A stretch of 14,104 nt of DNA, from NCBI GenBank assembly GCA_023442945.1, contig JAEZWW010000059.1:1-14104 (forward strand), read 5' to 3'. A program made the translations under genes and the position numbers. The notes under the pieces were generated by a model. It searched no databases. It worked only from the letters and a program-made list of their open reading frames with translations, and had not been told where the DNA came from. This DNA comes from Pseudomonadota bacterium (GTDB lineage Bacteria > Pseudomonadota > Gammaproteobacteria > Burkholderiales > Burkholderiaceae_C). This document shows positions 12,211 to 14,104 of this stretch, piece after piece (position 1 is the stretch's first letter; every line of letters begins with the position of its first letter).

Positions 12211-14104
12211 TCACCCCAGCGTCATCAAACTCGCATTCCCCCCCGCCGCAGCGGTGTTGACGCTGACGGAATGCTCGATCAGCAGGCGCTCCAACGGGAT
12301 GTCGGCGCTGCCGGGGGGCAGCACGGTCAGGCCGACGAGGGGGCCGGGACGCTGGGCCAGGGTGCGCTGCACCGCCAGCGCATCGTCGGCATCGCCGTGC
12401 AGCAGGACGGCGTCGAAGGCGGCGCCGAGCGCCTGCCAGTCGGGCACCAGCGTGATGTGTTGCTGCAGTGTCGCCGGCAGGGCTGTGAAGTCGGCCTGCG
12501 CATCCGCCGGCCAGACAGCCTGCGCGCCGACCGCGAGGGTGGCGGCCAGCTGGGTCAGGCGGTCGGCCCGTTCGGCGGCCAGGCACAGCACGCGCGGGCG
12601 GGGGCGCAGCTGGTAGGTGTTGCGCTCGCCGGTGGGGCCCGTGAGGGTGCGCGGCGCCAGGTCGGGCAGGCGGGCCTGCAGCGCAGACAGGCGCGCGTCG
12701 GCGTCGGTGCACCCGGCGTCTTGCAATGCTTTTGATAGCTGGCCGCGCAAGTCCCCGTAGGGCTGGAGGCCAATTTCATTCAAATCCGCACCGGCGGCCT
12801 GCCCCAACGCGGCGACCGCGCGCTGGGCCGCGTCGGCCGGTTTGGCGGCCAGCAGGCGCAGCAGGTACAGCGGGCCGCCGGCTTTGGGGCCGGTGCCGGA
12901 CAGGCCTTCACCGCCGAAGGGCTGCACGCCGACGACGGCGCCGACCATGTTGCGGTTGACGTACAGGTTGCCGGCCTGCACGCGCGCGGCAACCTGGGCA
13001 ATGGTTTCGTCGATGCGGGTGTGCACGCCGGCCGTCAGGCCGTAGCCGGTGGCGTTGATCTGGTCGATCAGCGCGTGCAGGTCGTCGCGCCGGTAGCGCA
13101 GCACATGCAGCACGGGGCCGAAGACCTCGCGCTGCAGCTGGTCCAGGCGGTCGATCTCGATCACGGTGGGGGTGACGAAGCTGCCGTAAGCCGTGGCGGC
13201 CACGTCGCGCGGCGCGCTGTGCACGGCGTGGCCGCGCTCGCGCAGCGTGGCGATGTGGTGCTGGATGCCGGCCTGCGCCTCGGCGTCGATCACGGGGCCG
13301 ATGTCGACCGCCAAGGCGCGCGGGTCGCCCAGGCGCGCTTCGGCCAGGGCGCCTTTGAGCATGGTCAGCGTGCGGTCGGCCACGTCGTCCTGCAGGCACA
13401 GCACGCGCAGGGCGGAACAGCGCTGGCCGGCCGAATCGAAGGCAGACTGCATGACGTCCTGGACCACCTGTTCGGCCAGCGCGGACGAGTCGACGATCAT
13501 GGCGTTTTGGCCACCGGTTTCGGCGATCAGCGGGACCGGCTGGCCGTCGGGGTTGAGGCGCTCGGCCAACTGCTTTTGCAGCAGGCGCGCGACCTCGGTC
13601 GAGCCGGTGAACAGCACGCCGCGCACGCGCGCGTCGGCCACCAGCGCGGCGCCCACGCTGGCGCCGTCGCCGGGCAGCAGCTGCAGCGCGGCGCGCGGCA
13701 CGCCGGCGTCGTGCAGGGCGCGCACGGCTTCGTAGGCGATCAGCGGGGTTTGCTCGGCCGGCTTGGCCAGCACCGCGTTGCCGGCGGCCAGCGCGGCAGC
13801 GACCTGCCCGGTGAAGATGGCCAGCGGGAAATTCCACGGGCTGATGCAGACCACCGGGCCCAGCGGGCGGTGCGTGGCGTTGTCGAACTGGGCGGCGACC
13901 TGCTCGGCGTAAAAGCGCAGGAAGTCGATGGCCTCGCGCACCTCGGCGATGGCGTTGGGCCAGCTCTTGCCGGCTTCGCGCACCAACAAGCCCATCAGGC
14001 GCGGCAAGTCGGCCTGCAGGGCGTCTGCGGCGCGTTGCAGGCAGGCGGCGCGCTCGGCCGGCGGCGTGGCGGCCCAGGCGTCGGCGTGCGCGGCGGCGTC
14101 GGCC
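12211..14104 (-). CDS. putA: Bifunctional proline dehydrogenase/P5C dehydrogenase PutA, C-terminal part
   Basis: The frame is open to the right window edge (631 codons seen), so the N-terminal DNA-binding and proline dehydrogenase parts lie outside. The visible part is the aldehyde dehydrogenase domain that oxidises glutamate semialdehyde (from P5C) to glutamate with NAD+. Motifs are SPWNFPLAIFTGQVAAALAA, KPAEQTP, FTGSTEVA, the catalytic glutamate in ETGGQNAM (codon 13519-13521), the catalytic cysteine in AGQRCSAL (codon 13417-13419) and PFGGEGLSGTGPKAGGP. The last ~200 residues are the PutA C-terminal ALDH-superfamily-like domain found in long trifunctional-type PutAs. The linker between them (ADLNEIGLQPYGDLRGQLSK) is encoded by the interspersed repeat read in reverse. 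The toxin gene begins 154 bases downstream on the same strand. Confidence 0.93.
   Translation of the reverse strand, partial: ADAAAHADAWAATPPAERAACLQRAADALQADLPRLMGLLVREAGKSWPNAIAEVREAIDFLRFYAEQVAAQFDNATHRPLGPVVCISPWNFPLAIFTGQVAAALAAGNAVLAKPAEQTPLIAYEAVRALHDAGVPRAALQLLPGDGASVGAALVADARVRGVLFTGSTEVARLLQKQLAERLNPDGQPVPLIAETGGQNAMIVDSSALAEQVVQDVMQSAFDSAGQRCSALRVLCLQDDVADRTLTMLKGALAEARLGDPRALAVDIGPVIDAEAQAGIQHHIATLRERGHAVHSAPRDVAATAYGSFVTPTVIEIDRLDQLQREVFGPVLHVLRYRRDDLHALIDQINATGYGLTAGVHTRIDETIAQVAARVQAGNLYVNRNMVGAVVGVQPFGGEGLSGTGPKAGGPLYLLRLLAAKPADAAQRAVAALGQAAGADLNEIGLQPYGDLRGQLSKALQDAGCTDADARLSALQARLPDLAPRTLTGPTGERNTYQLRPRPRVLCLAAERADRLTQLAATLAVGAQAVWPADAQADFTALPATLQQHITLVPDWQALGAAFDAVLLHGDADDALAVQRTLAQRPGPLVGLTVLPPGSADIPLERLLIEHSVSVNTAAAGGNASLMTLG
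12722..12785 (+). repeat. Interspersed ~60-bp repeat, copy 3 (inside putA)
   Basis: TTTTGATAGCTGGCCGCGC is followed by AAGTCCCCGTAGGGCTGGAG and GCCAATTT, the best preserved copy by eye. It is antisense to putA and supplies an in-frame linker of about 21 residues between the aldehyde dehydrogenase domain and the C-terminal domain, with no stop codon. Confidence 0.7.

Overview
The window looks like chromosomal DNA of a high-GC betaproteobacterium, most probably Comamonadaceae. The reasons are the strong GC codon bias, housekeeping proteins of Burkholderiales type (GlcD, PutA, MarC, class V aminotransferase), and four copies of a roughly 60-bp interspersed repeat of a kind I recall from Comamonadaceae genomes. 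The genus cannot be fixed from the sequence.

Layout. Bases 1-395 (minus) hold the N-terminal part of a secreted PsiF-repeat-like protein. Divergent from it run glcD (glycolate oxidase FAD subunit, 553-2064) and a small unrecognised gene (2102-2500) that ends at a perfect 18-bp palindrome. Then come a repeat copy, a frameshifted mini zinc-ribbon gene (2645-2825), the overlapping lrgA/lrgB membrane pair (2822-3938) and a flavin-dependent-halogenase-like oxidoreductase (4018-5337). On the minus strand follow a short cutA with its own terminator (5473-5739) and an alanine/serine-glyoxylate-type aminotransferase (5762-6928). A MarC-family membrane protein (7012-7695, plus) converges on a GNAT acetyltransferase (7733-8263, minus). 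The right edge is the C-terminal part of putA (12211 to the window end, minus).

The most notable region is 8428-12056, all on the minus strand. It is a polymorphic nuclease toxin of the DNA/RNA non-specific endonuclease (EndoNS_2) type, followed by a head-to-tail array of seven homologous genes of about 127 codons. Six are intact and one is a 3' fragment. They resemble the YezG/DUF600 immunity family, which in Bacillus protects against the YeeF toxin that carries the same kind of nuclease domain. The copies fall into two sequence types plus one divergent member. The toxin C-terminus and the first immunity gene are about 20 percentage points lower in GC than the toxin N-terminus. This suggests an effector-immunity island that exchanges toxin tips and keeps spare immunity genes. 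No secretion-system gene lies in the window, so the delivery route is unknown.

The left half has a possible metabolic theme. GlcD makes glyoxylate from glycolate, the class V aminotransferase could use glyoxylate, and LrgAB is the bacterial relative of the plant plastid glycolate/glycerate transporter PLGG1. The link is inference from proximity and family knowledge. No stretch longer than 300 bases lacks a gene, and I see no tRNA, rRNA, CRISPR array, insertion sequence or prophage gene.
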